A stretch of DNA of 64,000 nt from Palsa-883 sp963826975 (GCA_963826975.1 CAWGZJ010000007.1:310001-374000); one strand, 5' to 3'; counted from the first letter of the stretch, positions 8,072 through 17,188 are shown. Made by a program: numbers and translations. The notes: generated by a model from the letters alone, not told the origin.

Positions 8072-8763
8072 ATGCCTGACGGCATGAGCCTTGCGTCGGC
8101 CGGTATCTATACGGTCTCTGAGACCGCCGAACTGATCGGCGTGTCGCAACGGCGTGTGCGTGGCTGGATTACGGGCTACGGGAGCACGCGGATGCCTCCG
8201 CTAATCGAGAATGAGTTAGGGTGGGTAGGCAATCGGGTGGCGTTCAGCTTTACCAATCTGATGGAGATGAAGTTCGTCGCTTTTTTGAGAATGCCGGGAT
8301 CAAACTCGGTCATATTCGTGCGATTATCTGAGCGAGATTCGCGTTGCGCTCGACCATCGGCATCCATTCGCGAGCAAGACGGTGTTTCGGACTGATCGCA
8401 GAAAGATCGTCGCCGAGATAGCGAAGAAGCGTACCGGCAAACTCATTTACGACTTGAAGACCAAGAATTACGAGATGAGAACGGTCATGCTCGATACCCT
8501 CATGGATGACGTGCACTATGATGCGGACGGCATGGCGCGCTGGTGGTATCCCCGTCAGCACGCCGCCCCCAACGTGTTTGTTCATCCCAAGATAGCCTTT
8601 GGGCGCCCAGTTCTCCGAGATAGCAATATACCTACACGTACGATAGCAGGAAGCGGTCAAGGCAGAGGGCGACGTAAGTACCGTCGCGCAATGGTATGAC
8701 CTCTCGCAGAAACAGGTGCGCGAAGCGGTTAAGTTTGAAACCATCCTGCGTCCGGCGGTTTGA
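8072..8763 (+). pseudogene. DUF433-family antitoxin-like protein (several frameshifts)
   Basis: Pieces in different frames assemble into one HTH plus DUF433 protein. It begins with GIYTVSETAELIGVSQRRVRGW (MerR-like HTH) and NLMEMKFVAF, shifts to FENAGIKLGHIRAI, shifts to SEIRVALDHRHPFASKTVFR, continues through IYDLKTKNYEMRTVMLDTL and RWWYPRQHAAPNVFVHPKI, and shifts again to EAVKAEGDVSTVAQWYDL, ending at tga 8761. DUF433 proteins are commonly the antitoxin partners of PIN-like (DUF5615-type) toxins, and one follows here with overlapping ends. At least three single-base shifts mean no intact product as sequenced. The start ATG 8072 is preceded by GGGGACCGAG. Confidence 0.7.
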
Positions 8764-9363
8764 AAATCGCATTTGACGAGCATGTGCCGGTCGGGCTTGT
8801 CAGGGTGTTCAGTCCTTGGCTGGCGAGCGAAGGATGCGGGAGACCGTCGGGGCGACTGATCGGGGGATGGTTGGAGGCCTTGAGATAGTCAGCGCAAGGA
8901 CTTACGCGCCGGACAAGTCTGATGGTGACTTTGTCCAAACAACGACGTCCCCTGGCTCGAAAGATCTGCTCGCAACGGCGGCAAAGCAATCTTGGCGACA
9001 GCCGAATGCTGGGGTTGCCATGAGTTTTCTGGCGATACAGCGGCTTGGGCTAATTGCGATATATTTGAACGGCGGTGGAATAATTGGAATTTTTTCCGCA
9101 AGTCGGCACTACTGCTCTGGCACTGGAAGATAATTATTGAGGCTATCAAAAACGCAAAACCCGGCGATGTGTACCGAGTGCCAGCGACATACACTGAGCC
9201 GGGAAGAGTTCATTGTATCTATTCGGCTGGACAGCAAGAGCTACTGCAAGACGACGTTCACGCTGCGTCAGTGCGCACTAAAGCTGGGCGCAGACGCCGA
9301 ATCGAGACCACGAAACAGACCGCGAGGCCCGAGATCAAGAAGCAAGGAAGGTTGCCAATATGA
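8760..9363 (+). pseudogene. PIN-like toxin-type protein, partner of DUF433 gene (frameshifted)
   Basis: Starts at TTG 8760, overlapping the upstream stop, with KIAFDEHVPVGLVRVF, the typical start of PIN-like DUF5615-type nucleases (Asp and Glu early). After a shift it reads ERRMRETVGATDRGMVGGLE and IVSARTYAPDKSDGDFVQ, then in a third frame FERRWNNWNFFRKSALLLWH and WKIIIEAIKNAKPGDVYRVP. These blocks are collinear with one protein of about 200 residues. The overlapping arrangement with the DUF433 gene indicates a toxin-antitoxin operon, now degenerate. The end is uncertain because of the frame changes. Confidence 0.6.
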
Positions 9364-9836
9364 TACGGCGTCTTTCCTATCCCGCCGCTTACCTGCGTCA
9401 AAGGGACAACCCCGAATAACTACACATTCGAGGTAAACCAAATGCTCAGCGTAATGCCGGAATTACCCCTCCTGAATGATCGGAACCCGCTCGAACAACC
9501 GAACAGTGTTCATCATGGGCAACCGGACGGACAGAGACAGGCCACGAGCAGAGGCGGGTGACAGAGAAAGAACGGCTGGGAATGGCCAGTTGGACAGTCT
9601 GACCGCGCCTATTTCCTCATCTGGCGCATACGAACGCGCCGACACGAAATCTCATGAACAAGACCAGCTCGATTTCTGAGACGAACATATCATAAACAGA
9701 CACGAACTTCGTTATTGCTGCACCATTCCCATAAACAAGACTCCGATTTACCGATGAATTAACATGACGACTTAGCGGGCTTCCGGTAGCGTCACCTGGC
9801 TCGGATTTGTTGAGTGCTGGGTCCCCAGATCAGGCA
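9364..9836. other. Gene-poor stretch
   Basis: No convincing gene. A 67-codon open frame at 9476-9679 has a basic, low-complexity product with no recognisable domain. The region becomes AT-richer from about 9650. Confidence 0.4.
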
Positions 9837-10082
9837 ATGAAACCGATGACCGAACAATCAACGCAGATATCGGACGCCGATCGCACTGAATTGGCTCAAT
9901 TAGGTCAACGTCTCATCGACCTTCTCAGTCTTCACGTCATCACCGGTGCGAATGACCAGGGGGTGCCTTATGCCTCGGAATTGGTGGACTTTTCCACAGA
10001 TCGACAGATCCTTAATTACACCCTGCGACGCGGCGGGGACCTTCTGCGACGTCTGTTTCCCGAAGAACCCCCAATCGCCTGA
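9837..10082 (+). CDS. Hypothetical small protein
   Basis: 81 residues from ATG 9837 (an ATG at 9846 and a TTG at 9807 are alternatives). The product is acidic with a predicted helical LAQLGQRLIDLLSLHV segment and a C-terminal DRQILNYTLRRGGDLLRRLF. No family recognised. It is flanked by long non-coding stretches and its codon usage looks genuine, but no neighbour suggests a role. Confidence 0.5.
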   Translation: MKPMTEQSTQISDADRTELAQLGQRLIDLLSLHVITGANDQGVPYASELVDFSTDRQILNYTLRRGGDLLRRLFPEEPPIA

Positions 10083-11270
10083 TCGTCCCAACCTCGGACT
10101 GACACACAGCGACCCTCGGGGGTGACTCGGGGCTGTTTCGTTGTTCCTGGCATGTGATCCGGTGCTAGGATGTCACCGAGCCGCCGATCGGCTGAAGCCA
10201 CGATAACCGAAATCGGCCTGTTAATCGCCCAACTGACACGAAATTAGGTCCGATGTGGCCCGTTAGTCGAAAAAGTGACGGATATCAGCCAAATGCGACT
10301 TTCCATAATTGCCATTATGCGGTACCGAGATGCGTCAAACATCATTTGCTAACAGATGCGAAGACTCTGGACTCGACTGTCCGAATCGTCCTACTGGAAC
10401 TTTAGACCCTGCCAGAATTCTCGCGTCTCGCAAAAGAGACACGCGATTTCGCCGTTGCTTGCTGGCGATGCAGTCGGCTCTGGCCGTCCGACACGACCCC
10501 GCCCTGATCGGGATTCGCCGCGACGATCGGTACCTCGATCACCTCCACCAGCACCCCGTCAGGACGCCGTCAGGCCCTCCCGCGTCGTGGGCACAATCGC
10601 ACCGGGATAGTGCCGGACGCCGCCAGCGACAGCCAGGTGAAGCATGCGTTGACGTTGGACGGCGGACACGATCGGCACCAACAGCAGATGCGGCGACGCC
10701 ATCATGAGCGCACCAACTGTGAAGCCGTTGAGACTTGAACGCTGCCTCGAGCCCGGCTTCTGACACCACCATCGGCATGATCTGCCGCTGAATCTGCCGG
10801 TTGGATGCCTGGTTTTGTATCATCCATCGAGGATATCAGCCGGTTGAGCCATTGCATGGGATGAGTTTCATGCAATGACCCCCGGTATGGTTCTTTGCCC
10901 AGGATGGACGGTGACCCCCGTGAACCACGCGGACAACTTGTGTATCCAAAACCCTTTTCCTGCACTGACATCAAATAGATGAAGTCTGAAAAATAGAGTT
11001 CTAGTCTGCAAAGTTTCGACCCCGCTTCGCACTCCCGACACTTATTACTGATACGAACCGCATCTGTGCCCCTGCCAGATTGATTCGTGGTCCGATACCC
11101 CGACATCCATCACATTACAACATACCTCCCATGAAATTATTGCAAACTATCACTAAGAGATAGAGATACGTCGATAATGCACTCATAACGCTTGTCTATT
11201 TTATCGCTTGACCTAGTTCTGGTAGGCTTCTATACAGTTTTCGCGAGAACATTTTCTTTGACGGGATGCC
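10083..11270. other. Long gene-poor region with decayed coding traces
   Basis: About 1.2 kb without a credible ORF. On the minus strand around 10500-10720 short segments in shifting frames look protein-like (for example LLLVPIVSAVQRQRMLHLAV), suggesting a dead gene that I could not identify. From about 11100 the sequence is AT-rich and ends in a good promoter. Confidence 0.5.
11208..11236 (+). promoter_or_regulatory. Sigma-70-type promoter
   Basis: TTGACC (11208-11213) and TATACA (11231-11236) with exactly 17 bp between them, in an AT-rich context. It points at the HTH/ParB-like gene block that begins at 11578, possibly via a short ORF at 11271. Confidence 0.6.
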
Positions 11271-11480
11271 GTGCCTTCGGTAAACCGTAATCGTTGTTGG
11301 TTCGCGCCCATGAAGGCCTTCCACCGACCTTCCCCGGACCCCTTCGTCACCGAAGGCAACTACCCCGGCGGAGCGCGCGGCATGACCCCCACGCAGACTA
11401 GACTGGTGCGGTCCACCAGCCTACTTACCGGTATGAACTCCGGACATGGGTGCGAGGGGAACGGGCCTTGGGATAGTTGA
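11271..11480 (+). CDS. Possible small ORF in the leader of the HTH operon
   Basis: 69 codons starting with GTG 35 nt after the -10 box at 11231, preceded by a weak GGGAT. The product is Arg/Gly/Pro-rich without recognisable features, so it may be spurious; the stretch could equally be an untranslated leader for the gene at 11578. Confidence 0.22.
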   Translation: MPSVNRNRCWFAPMKAFHRPSPDPFVTEGNYPGGARGMTPTQTRLVRSTSLLTGMNSGHGCEGNGPWDS

Positions 11481-11577
11481 TCCCTAGAAGCAAAACGCCA
11501 AGTGGGCCGCGCAGGATAATCCTCGCAGTAATAGACAATCAGTTATCCCACCCCATCAACGGAGCAGGAGTTGATAA

Positions 11578-11784
11578 ATGGGCAACTTTATATCTATCGC
11601 ACCAGTCGCCAAGAAGCTTGGCATGACCACTAATAGCGTAAAGAACCTAATCAAGGCAGGTAAGTTGCGAGCGTTTCGTCCCGGCGGAACCAACTACAAG
11701 TTCCTTGAGAGTGACGTCGACGCTTTCATGATGTCGTCAGTCATCACACCGCAGGCCGACACTGTGCCGGCGTCGGCGCCATGA
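11578..11784 (+). CDS. HTH excisionase/AlpA-like DNA-binding protein
   Basis: 68 residues: SIAPVAKKLGMTTNSVKNLIKAGKLRAFRPGGTNYKF followed by ESDVDAFM. This is the winged-helix MerR/excisionase layout (helix, turn, recognition helix, basic wing, then the ESDVDAF tail). Such small proteins act as recombination directionality factors or repressors in integrated elements. A strong ribosome site (ggagcaggag) lies 7-8 nt before the ATG. The stop overlaps the next short ORF (ATGA), suggesting translational coupling through to the second HTH gene at 11952. Confidence 0.8.
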   Translation: MGNFISIAPVAKKLGMTTNSVKNLIKAGKLRAFRPGGTNYKFLESDVDAFMMSSVITPQADTVPASAP

Positions 11785-11948
11785 ATATCCCGCTGCGACT
11801 GATCGAAGCCTCCAACCGTCTCCGCCAGATAGATCCAGTCGCGATTTTACATCGGGTAGCTTTGTGGATCACGCGACCACGACATCTGGTGCGAACCGGC
11901 ATTGGCCTCTGCTACAATACTAAAGGTAGAACAACATTTTGGAGATGA
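11781..11948 (+). CDS. Hypothetical 55-residue ORF coupled between two HTH genes
   Basis: Starts with ATG overlapping the upstream TGA and ends three bases before the next ATG, leaving no intergenic gap. The product (MNIPLRLIEASNRLRQIDPV...) is short and basic with no known domain. The tight packing is the main reason to believe it. Confidence 0.45.
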   Translation: MNIPLRLIEASNRLRQIDPVAILHRVALWITRPRHLVRTGIGLCYNTKGRTTFWR

Positions 11949-11951
11949 CGA

Positions 11952-12158
11952 ATGACTGACTTGATTAACACACAGGAGGCCTGCTCTATTCTAGGATGTC
12001 GCCCCGACCATCTGCATAGTCAAGTCAAAGCCAACAGACTGAAGGTATTTCGTCCGAGCAGAGTATATTGGCACCGGAAGGAGGTCGAGGCCATGGCATC
12101 TCGCAGCAATGGTGATGGCGGAGCGGCCGAAGTAATCCAAGCGGCCGGTGCAGTGTAA
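11952..12158 (+). CDS. Second HTH excisionase-like DNA-binding protein
   Basis: 68 residues with NTQEACSILGCRPDHLHSQV and KANRLKVFRPSRVYWHRKEV, again a small winged-helix fold with an Arg-rich wing. A ribosome site (ggag) precedes the ATG by 7 nt. The stop taa overlaps the ATG of the ParB-like reading frame, so the two are translationally coupled. It is probably an element regulator; it is a divergent paralogue of the product at 11578 rather than a duplicate. Confidence 0.72.
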   Translation: MTDLINTQEACSILGCRPDHLHSQVKANRLKVFRPSRVYWHRKEVEAMASRSNGDGGAAEVIQAAGAV

Positions 12159-12981
12159 TGTTCAACTTCATCGTCCAACTGGACAACATCACGATACCCC
12201 CTAACAGGCTCAGGGGCGCTATCAATGAAGACGTGGTGACTGGCCTGATGGAGAGCATCAAGGCGGTTGGGTTGCTGTCACCTATTGTCATCAAGACGGA
12301 CCAGGATCAGGAAGTCGGGGACGTACATATATCTTGGTGAGCGGACTTCATCGTTTGACGGCGTTCCAACGGCTCGGCAAGACCGAGATTGATGTCACCT
12401 ACCTGGAGCCGAGTCTGACACCGATGCCGAGATGGCCGAGATCTCCGAGAACCTGCACCGAGCCCGATCTAACCGACCAGGAACGCCGTGCCACATCGCC
12501 AAATGGATACGGTTAACGGTGGAGAAGACTGATGGCGCAGATTGCGCCGGCAGTCTTCCAGACGGACGCAAGAAGGGGCCGCAGCATCAAGCTCGTGGCA
12601 TCAATCAAGCCGTCCGTGAGCTCGGTATCGACCGCACGGAAGCGCAGCGGGCGGTGAAGATCGAAGGTATGCCGGTGGAGGCCCGTGCCGCCGCCGATGC
12701 TCCCGGGCTGACGACACAGACGGCTCTCCTTGCCATCGCCAGCGCTCCTGACCGGTGGAGAAGGTGAAGGAACTCGCTGCCGCCAAGACCGCACCACCGA
12801 CGCCAGCACCGGATCCTGAGCCGAAATTGATATCGAGGACTGGCCCGAAGATGATGGCGACGATGAAAGGTCTGGCCCGTGGGTGAGGGTTAGTGAGCTC
12901 TATGCGGAAGCGGACCGTGCCAGTGGTGCGGAACGTAAACGCCTACTGGCTGAAGCTGCTGCGCTCAAGGTGAAGCTGTAG
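12158..12981 (+). pseudogene. ParB/Spo0J-like nuclease-domain protein (frameshifted)
   Basis: Collinear blocks in three frames: IPPNRLRGAINEDVVTGLME with IKAVGLLSPIVIK (to about 12330); then LVSGLHRLTAFQRLGKTEID (the GxHR box of ParB domains); then AEMAEISENLHRAR (the E-N-hR box) followed by WIRLTVEKTD; then RELGIDRTEAQRAVKI (HTH-like). A further shift gives a Pro/Ala linker (TPAPDPEP) and a C-terminal VRVSELYAEADRASGAERKR ending at tag 12979. In elements of this kind ParB-like proteins act in partition, replication or regulation. At least three shifts; not intact as sequenced. It begins overlapping the HTH gene. Confidence 0.75.
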
Positions 12982-13016
12982 GCACCGACGCCAGCACCGA
13001 CGCCAGCACCGGAGCC

Positions 13017-13432
13017 GAGGTTGAGGACGCGGCTGACGATGGCGACGATTGGACACCGGCGGAGCTTCGCTCGCTCGCCGTGCGACGCGAGGTATGGGCT
13101 TATCGTCCCCCAGGCAAACGCAAGAGCGTCAGCCCCGAACGGACTTGCTTCTACGACTACTACAGTATGATGAAACGCCGAGCCACCTTGAAGTCTGTTC
13201 CGGGATCCATGTCCCACAACATGGCCGACGATGCTGCGATGAAGATTAAGGCGGCAGTGAAACATCTTCAGGCCGCCTGAAGAAGATCGAGGCCAACAGG
13301 CTACCCAACGATGACGATGCTAGACTAGCCGCCGAGATCACTAGGCTAACTGAGCGGAACGAAAGGTCTGCTGCCTGCGAAGCCAGGGTGAAGAAACACA
13401 ACGCCGCCGTCGACGAGGCGGAAGCAGCCTGA
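13017..13432 (+). pseudogene. Hypothetical protein with one frameshift
   Basis: Open frame reading EVEDAADDGDDWTPAELRS and REVWAYRPPGKRKSVSPERT up to 13280. The reading then continues in another frame with LKKIEANRLPNDDDARLAAE and ITRLTERNERSAACEARVKK to tga 13430. The acidic N-terminus and the helical, coiled-coil-like C-terminus make sense only if the frames are joined. No start codon lies near the beginning; the frame runs into a repeated linker (gcaccgacgccagcaccg) shared with the ParB-like gene, so it may once have been its C-terminal part. Confidence 0.45.
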
Positions 13433-13468
13433 ACGTCAACGGTCAGCAAGCATAGGCAAAAGAACAAA

Positions 13469-13504
13469 CCCGGGACCTCCCAGTCTCGGGCTTGTAGTCT
13501 TTTC
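13469..13504 (+). terminator. Rho-independent terminator candidate
   Basis: 8-bp stem cccgggac/gtctcggg (one G-U) with a 6-nt loop at 13469-13490, followed by the T-rich cttgtagtcttttc. It would end the HTH/ParB-like transcript. Confidence 0.6.
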
Positions 13505-13570
13505 ATTTCCCAAACCAGATCCGGCCTTGCAAAGTAGTTGCCGGATCGATCAATCAAGGATTACTTCTAC

Positions 13571-13843
13571 ATGAATAAGCATTCGAGTGCCAATAGTCAA
13601 GCCCTTTCAGCGAATAAGAACGCGAAATTTCCCCAGGTTCAACCAGATCGAATTGTAGACCTAGAGGCACCCCTTCGCGCTAGGCATAGCGACCGGGCCT
13701 TATACTTCGCAGCCTGCGTGATCCACGGCAGGTACGAATTGAGCAACTCCACGGCTGAGCTTTCATCCTGGCTGGCGAGAGCCTGCGACCTGGCTAAAAT
13801 GCACGGGGTTCAATGTCACCGGCTTGCAGAAGTCGATGCTTGA
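13571..13843 (+). CDS. Hypothetical protein, first of an overlapping gene cluster
   Basis: 90 residues from ATG 13571, with an aagga sequence about 10 nt upstream. The second half (HSDRALYFAACVIHGRYELS, ELSSWLARACDLAKMHG) is helical; no family recognised. Its stop overlaps the next gene's start. First of four genes with overlapping ends leading to the RecA-like ATPase, so probably part of that operon. Confidence 0.6.
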   Translation: MNKHSSANSQALSANKNAKFPQVQPDRIVDLEAPLRARHSDRALYFAACVIHGRYELSNSTAELSSWLARACDLAKMHGVQCHRLAEVDA

Positions 13844-14117
13844 CGACGCACTAAACGCACTGTCGGCACACTACGGCGAGACGGTGCGAGCTATCACAGC
13901 AACGTCCCTTGCCGCCCCTCGCAGCCGTCTACCCCGCCGTGAGGTGGAGCTCGCCGCCGCCGCCGTCTACAGGGCAGCGGACCCGCGACCCCCTGCATAC
14001 ATGGCGCGCGAAGCAGTCGAGGATGCATTCCTCACCTATGAAGTGCGGCAGGCTCGCTGGACGGCGTGGGATGCTGATGCCTTGCGAGCTACAGCGGACG
14101 TGGAGTGCACGCCATGA
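13836..14117 (+). CDS. Hypothetical protein, overlapping cluster
   Basis: 93 residues from ATG 13836, overlapping the previous stop by 8 bp and the next start by 4 bp. Ala/Arg-rich with two predicted helices (LDDALNALSAHYGETVRAIT; REVELAAAAVYRAADPR). No recognised domain. The overlapping arrangement argues for real, coupled translation. Confidence 0.6.
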   Translation: MLDDALNALSAHYGETVRAITATSLAAPRSRLPRREVELAAAAVYRAADPRPPAYMAREAVEDAFLTYEVRQARWTAWDADALRATADVECTP

Positions 14118-14320
14118 AGCTGCGGCACCCGTATGACGAATACGACGAATACACCGACGATGACCTTGCTGAGTTCGCCGAGCAGAAGATCCACGGCGGC
14201 GCCCCGTTACGTGCTCCACAACCATCAACCTGGACTAGCAGGCTAAAGCCACGGCGCGGGAACGCAACAAAGCGGCAACTCATGGTCGCGGCCATCGCTA
14301 AGCGGAGTGCGCAGTCATGA
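14114..14320 (+). CDS. Hypothetical acidic-then-basic small protein, overlapping cluster
   Basis: 68 residues from ATG 14114, with an ATGA overlap to the upstream stop and to the downstream ATPase start at 14317. An acidic N-terminus (HPYDEYDEYTDDDLAEFAEQ) is followed by a strongly basic C-terminus (LKPRRGNATKRQLMVAAIAK). Unknown function; the charge asymmetry suggests a nucleic-acid or protein-binding accessory of the ATPase (speculative). Confidence 0.6.
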   Translation: MKLRHPYDEYDEYTDDDLAEFAEQKIHGGAPLRAPQPSTWTSRLKPRRGNATKRQLMVAAIAKRSAQS

Positions 14321-15653
14321 GAGAACTTTCCGCAGAGGCGCGGCGGCTTCATGGCCTCAATGACAACTCAGAATATATTGAAGACCTTTCGGCGCCGGCG
14401 ACGCCGGACAACGAATATCGACAATGTCATGCATCCCAATCCACCGCAATGGCTGCAGGACGCCCGTTCCCCGACTTCAACGATGATGTGCCGCCAGGTG
14501 GCGATCCCCACGACAGCACGCCAGCACCCCCCACTGCGCGCAAGGAACAGCGTCAGACAATCCCGGCATTGGCAAGTCAATGGCTTCTGGCGCGGGATAT
14601 CAAACCGCGCATGGTGGCTAGCGGATCACTGGTTAAGGGACTGCTTGATGAAGGGGCAATGAGCATTGTAATCGGCCCCCGAAGTCTGGTAAGTCCTTTC
14701 TATTGCTCGACATCGGCTTCCACGTCGCCACAGGACGCACATGGCGCGACCGGAAGATTAAGAAGCCGGGAGTCGTGGTGTACCTTGCAGCGGAAGGCGG
14801 TATCGGGTTCGTCAACCGCGTCGCTGCAATCCTGAAGCATTACAAATCGGAGGGGAAGAACGTCCCCCTGGTTGTGCTGCCGCGTCCAATCAATCTACTA
14901 GACCCCAAAGCGGACCGCGACGTAGTTATCACCATGGTTGACGATGCGGCAAAGGAATTCGCGCAACCCGTTGTCTGGATCATTGTTGACACCCTATCGC
15001 GGGTGATGGCCGGCGGGAATAGGAACGGACCCGAAGCTATGACGGGCGTTGTCGGAGTCTGCGATTACATCCGTCATAACTGCGCCGACCGCCCGCATCT
15101 AAGTCTCATCCATCATACAGGTAAAAACGCCAGCCGAGGTGCGCGCGGACATAACTCGCTCTTGGGTGCGCTTGATACCGAGATCGAGACGGCCAGAACC
15201 GCCGAGGGTGCCGACAAGGCGTTTTCGGCGACAGTCACGAACCAGAGGGACATGTCGTCCGGTGACGTCTTCCAGTGCACGCTGGAAACCGTGACGTTCG
15301 GCCATGACGAAGACGGTGACCCGGTGACATCGGCCGTCGTCATCCACAAGGATGTCGGCGACACCAGCGCCGCCCGGAAGACCAAGGGACCGCTGAAAGG
15401 TAAGAATCTGGAGATCTTCCGCTCATTGATGAACGTGCTGGCAGCCCCCACCGCCACCCCCGGCCAGACCACCAAAGATGCATGGTGGAAGGAAGCTGTC
15501 AGAGACGGAAGCTGCATCGATATCAAGCCAACCGATACTCACGCCGAGCGCAAATCGAAGCGGGCTCCATTACCTAGACAGCTCAGTCCGTTCTCAAGCT
15601 GTCTGGCCGGATTAGCTTCGCCGGCGAAGACGTCTTCCTGAACAAGGAAGCCT
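14317..15653 (+). pseudogene. RecA-like AAA ATPase / RepA-type helicase (frameshifted)
   Basis: The N-terminal segment (14317-~14680) ends in MSIVIGP. One missing C in a C-run then separates it from PKSGKSFLLLDIGFHVATG (Walker A GPPKSGKS), VVYLAAEGGIGFVNR, VWIIVDTLSRVMAGGNRNGP (Walker B-like) and SLIHHTGKNASRGARGHNSL, the layout of plasmid and phage RepA/RecA-fold replicative ATPases. Near 15580 a second shift is needed to reach a C-terminal KLSGRISFAGEDVF ending at tga 15651. It is probably the element's replication ATPase, supported by the iteron-like repeats directly downstream. As sequenced it is not expressed intact. Confidence 0.75.
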
Positions 15654-15693
15654 GAATTCCTCTGTCGTCCTGGCCGTCGGCCCGCTGTCTGCA

Positions 15694-15833
15694 TGTCTGT
15701 GGACTATACAGTTCCACAGACAGCGCAGACACCGTCTGCGCGGAGATCGCTTGGCCGGTAAAAAGACAGCCACAGACATCATGCAGACAAAACAGACACC
15801 CTCAAAAACAGCCCCACAGACACCCCACAGACG
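15694..15833 (+). repeat. Iteron-like CCACAGAC cluster with a perfect inverted repeat
   Basis: ccacagaca occurs at 15714, 15770 and 15814, ccacagacg at 15825, and shorter cagaca copies lie between. At 15694-15722 tgtctgtgga and tccacagaca form a perfect 10-bp inverted repeat with a 9-nt spacer. Adjacent to the RecA-like replication ATPase, it could be an origin or operator region. Confidence 0.55.
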
Positions 15834-15865
15834 GCCTACAGCCCCCTAGCGAGGACACCGAACTG

Positions 15866-16062
15866 ATGACCAGCACCCGCACACCGCGTCGCTTCCCACG
15901 CAAGCCCCGTCCGACCGCAGTCCCCGCACCCAAGCGTGATCCGGTGCCAGCCGCCGCGCCGCTAATGTGGTGGATGCGGACCTGGATACGGATGACGACA
16001 ATGCAGCAACCATGCAGCCTGGTATCGTTTCTTCCCTGCCGACTTCCATATCAAAGGAATAA
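15866..16062 (+). pseudogene. Hypothetical small protein with a frameshift
   Basis: ATG 15866 begins a basic, Pro-rich segment (TPRRFPRKPRPTAVPAPKRD). After about 15965 the coding-like frame changes to VVDADLDTDDDNAATMQPG, ending at taa 16060. The basic-acidic pattern suggests a single short protein; unknown function. Confidence 0.35.
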
Positions 16063-16145
16063 TGCAGATTGTCCAGACTTTTTGCTTGACGTGGTTCTCA
16101 TTCTGTTCTATACCTAGTGAACGATGCCATTTCAGGTTGAATTTC

Positions 16146-16584
16146 ATGCCAACCCAACGTTCGAAGAAGACCAGCCTCGATAAACTCTTGATCGCTGGTC
16201 ACTGCACCCTATGGCAGGCAGACGCCGGCCGCCGGTTCTTCCGTGACCTTATCCTTGGGACCGGCCGCTCGGATCAATCATCTAGCGAACCTTGACGCCG
16301 TTTCCAGTGGTGCCAGAGGCGACGGCGCCAGCGCGGCACGGCAACGGGCTTACAGGAGCTTCACTGATGCCAGGGCGGCTCTGGACGGCAGAACCGATCC
16401 GTCGAACGTGCCAACCGCGCCCAGCAACCTCCTGCTGGCGTTTGTCGGGGATGATATCAACTTACCAGGCATTGCAGCATTACTCGGTGTTGCGCGTGAA
16501 ACGTCACGGGCACGCGTCGTCTCGTCACTGGCAACGTTAGCGCGACATTATGCGAATCATCAGGCTCCATCCATTCCCGCGTAG
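16146..16584 (+). pseudogene. Hypothetical protein, possibly two frames of one gene
   Basis: ATG 16146 opens 49 codons (SKKTSLDKLLIAGHCTLWQA, FFRDLILGTGRSD), and an overlapping frame continues LANLDAVSSGARGDGASAAR to DDINLPGIAALLGVARETSR and LATLARHY. The latter looks like an HTH-like helical segment (IAALLGVARETSRARVVSSL). One gene with a shift near 16280 is likely; two separate small ORFs are possible. Confidence 0.35.
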
Positions 16585-16625
16585 AGCGGCGCCGGCCAGC
16601 AACCTGGCCCATCGGAACTTTGACA

Positions 16626-16814
16626 ATGAGCAACCGACTTTTATCACGCGCGGAATGCGCGCTTAGGGCCAGATGCCATGATCGCACGATATACCGCGCA
16701 ATCCGTAGTTCAGAACTGGCGTGCGTTTATATGGGTGTTCGCTGCCTGGTGCGCGAGGATGACTTGGCAGCTTGGTTACGTTCTTCGGTTTCCGGACTGG
16801 AGACAGGATCCTAA
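16626..16814 (+). CDS. HTH excisionase-family DNA-binding protein
   Basis: 62 residues: LLSRAECALRARCHDRTIYR, AIRSSELACVYMGVRCLVRE and DDLAAWLRS. This is the standard excisionase/MerR-type winged-HTH domain. Start ATG 16626 (a GTG at 16620 is less likely). It is followed in the same frame, after a single taa at 16812, by a second HTH domain of the same type, so the two may once have been one protein. Confidence 0.72.
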   Translation: MSNRLLSRAECALRARCHDRTIYRAIRSSELACVYMGVRCLVREDDLAAWLRSSVSGLETGS

Positions 16815-17012
16815 ATCGCAACCAATGCGCTACCATCGCGCGATTGCAACGAGACTATCATCGAGGCAATTCAACTCGGCGACCTGGCAACCGTCAGCGT
16901 GGGAAGGAAGGTCCGCGTCCGCGAAAGCGATCTGCGAAAATGGCTCGAAGCGCAACCCGCGCCCGTCGTCATGCGACGCCAGCACCGCCTGCCGTTGGCT
17001 GGTGCAGCATGA
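16815..17012 (+). pseudogene. Second excisionase-like HTH domain without start codon
   Basis: Open in the same frame as the upstream HTH gene from the codon after its stop through tga 17010: NETIIEAIQLGDLATVSVGR, KVRVRESDLRKWLEAQP. It matches the recognition-helix, wing and ESDL tail of the excisionase family. No ATG/GTG/TTG lies before the domain, so it is either the C-terminal half of a tandem-HTH protein cut by the taa, or a gene that has lost its start. Its stop overlaps the next ATG (ATGA). Confidence 0.5.
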
Positions 17013-17188
17013 CCGACGAGTACCAGATCCGCCGGGAGCAGATCGATCGTGCGTGGGCACAACATGTCGCGGACATGGCGCGCGCGGAAGGCAGCGATGT
17101 ATACGTCGCATCGCGGAAGACTTCCTGGATTAAAACCTCTCAGGCGAAAACGAAAGCTGCACCGCAAGCCCCGAAACCACGATCGTGA
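17009..17188 (+). CDS. Hypothetical small protein, coupled
   Basis: 59 residues from ATG 17009, overlapping the stop of the HTH frame. It is helical and acidic at first (TDEYQIRREQIDRAWAQHVA, DMARAEGSD), with a basic tail rich in Lys and Ala. No family recognised. The next ORF's GTG overlaps its stop. Confidence 0.5.
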   Translation: MTDEYQIRREQIDRAWAQHVADMARAEGSDVYVASRKTSWIKTSQAKTKAAPQAPKPRS

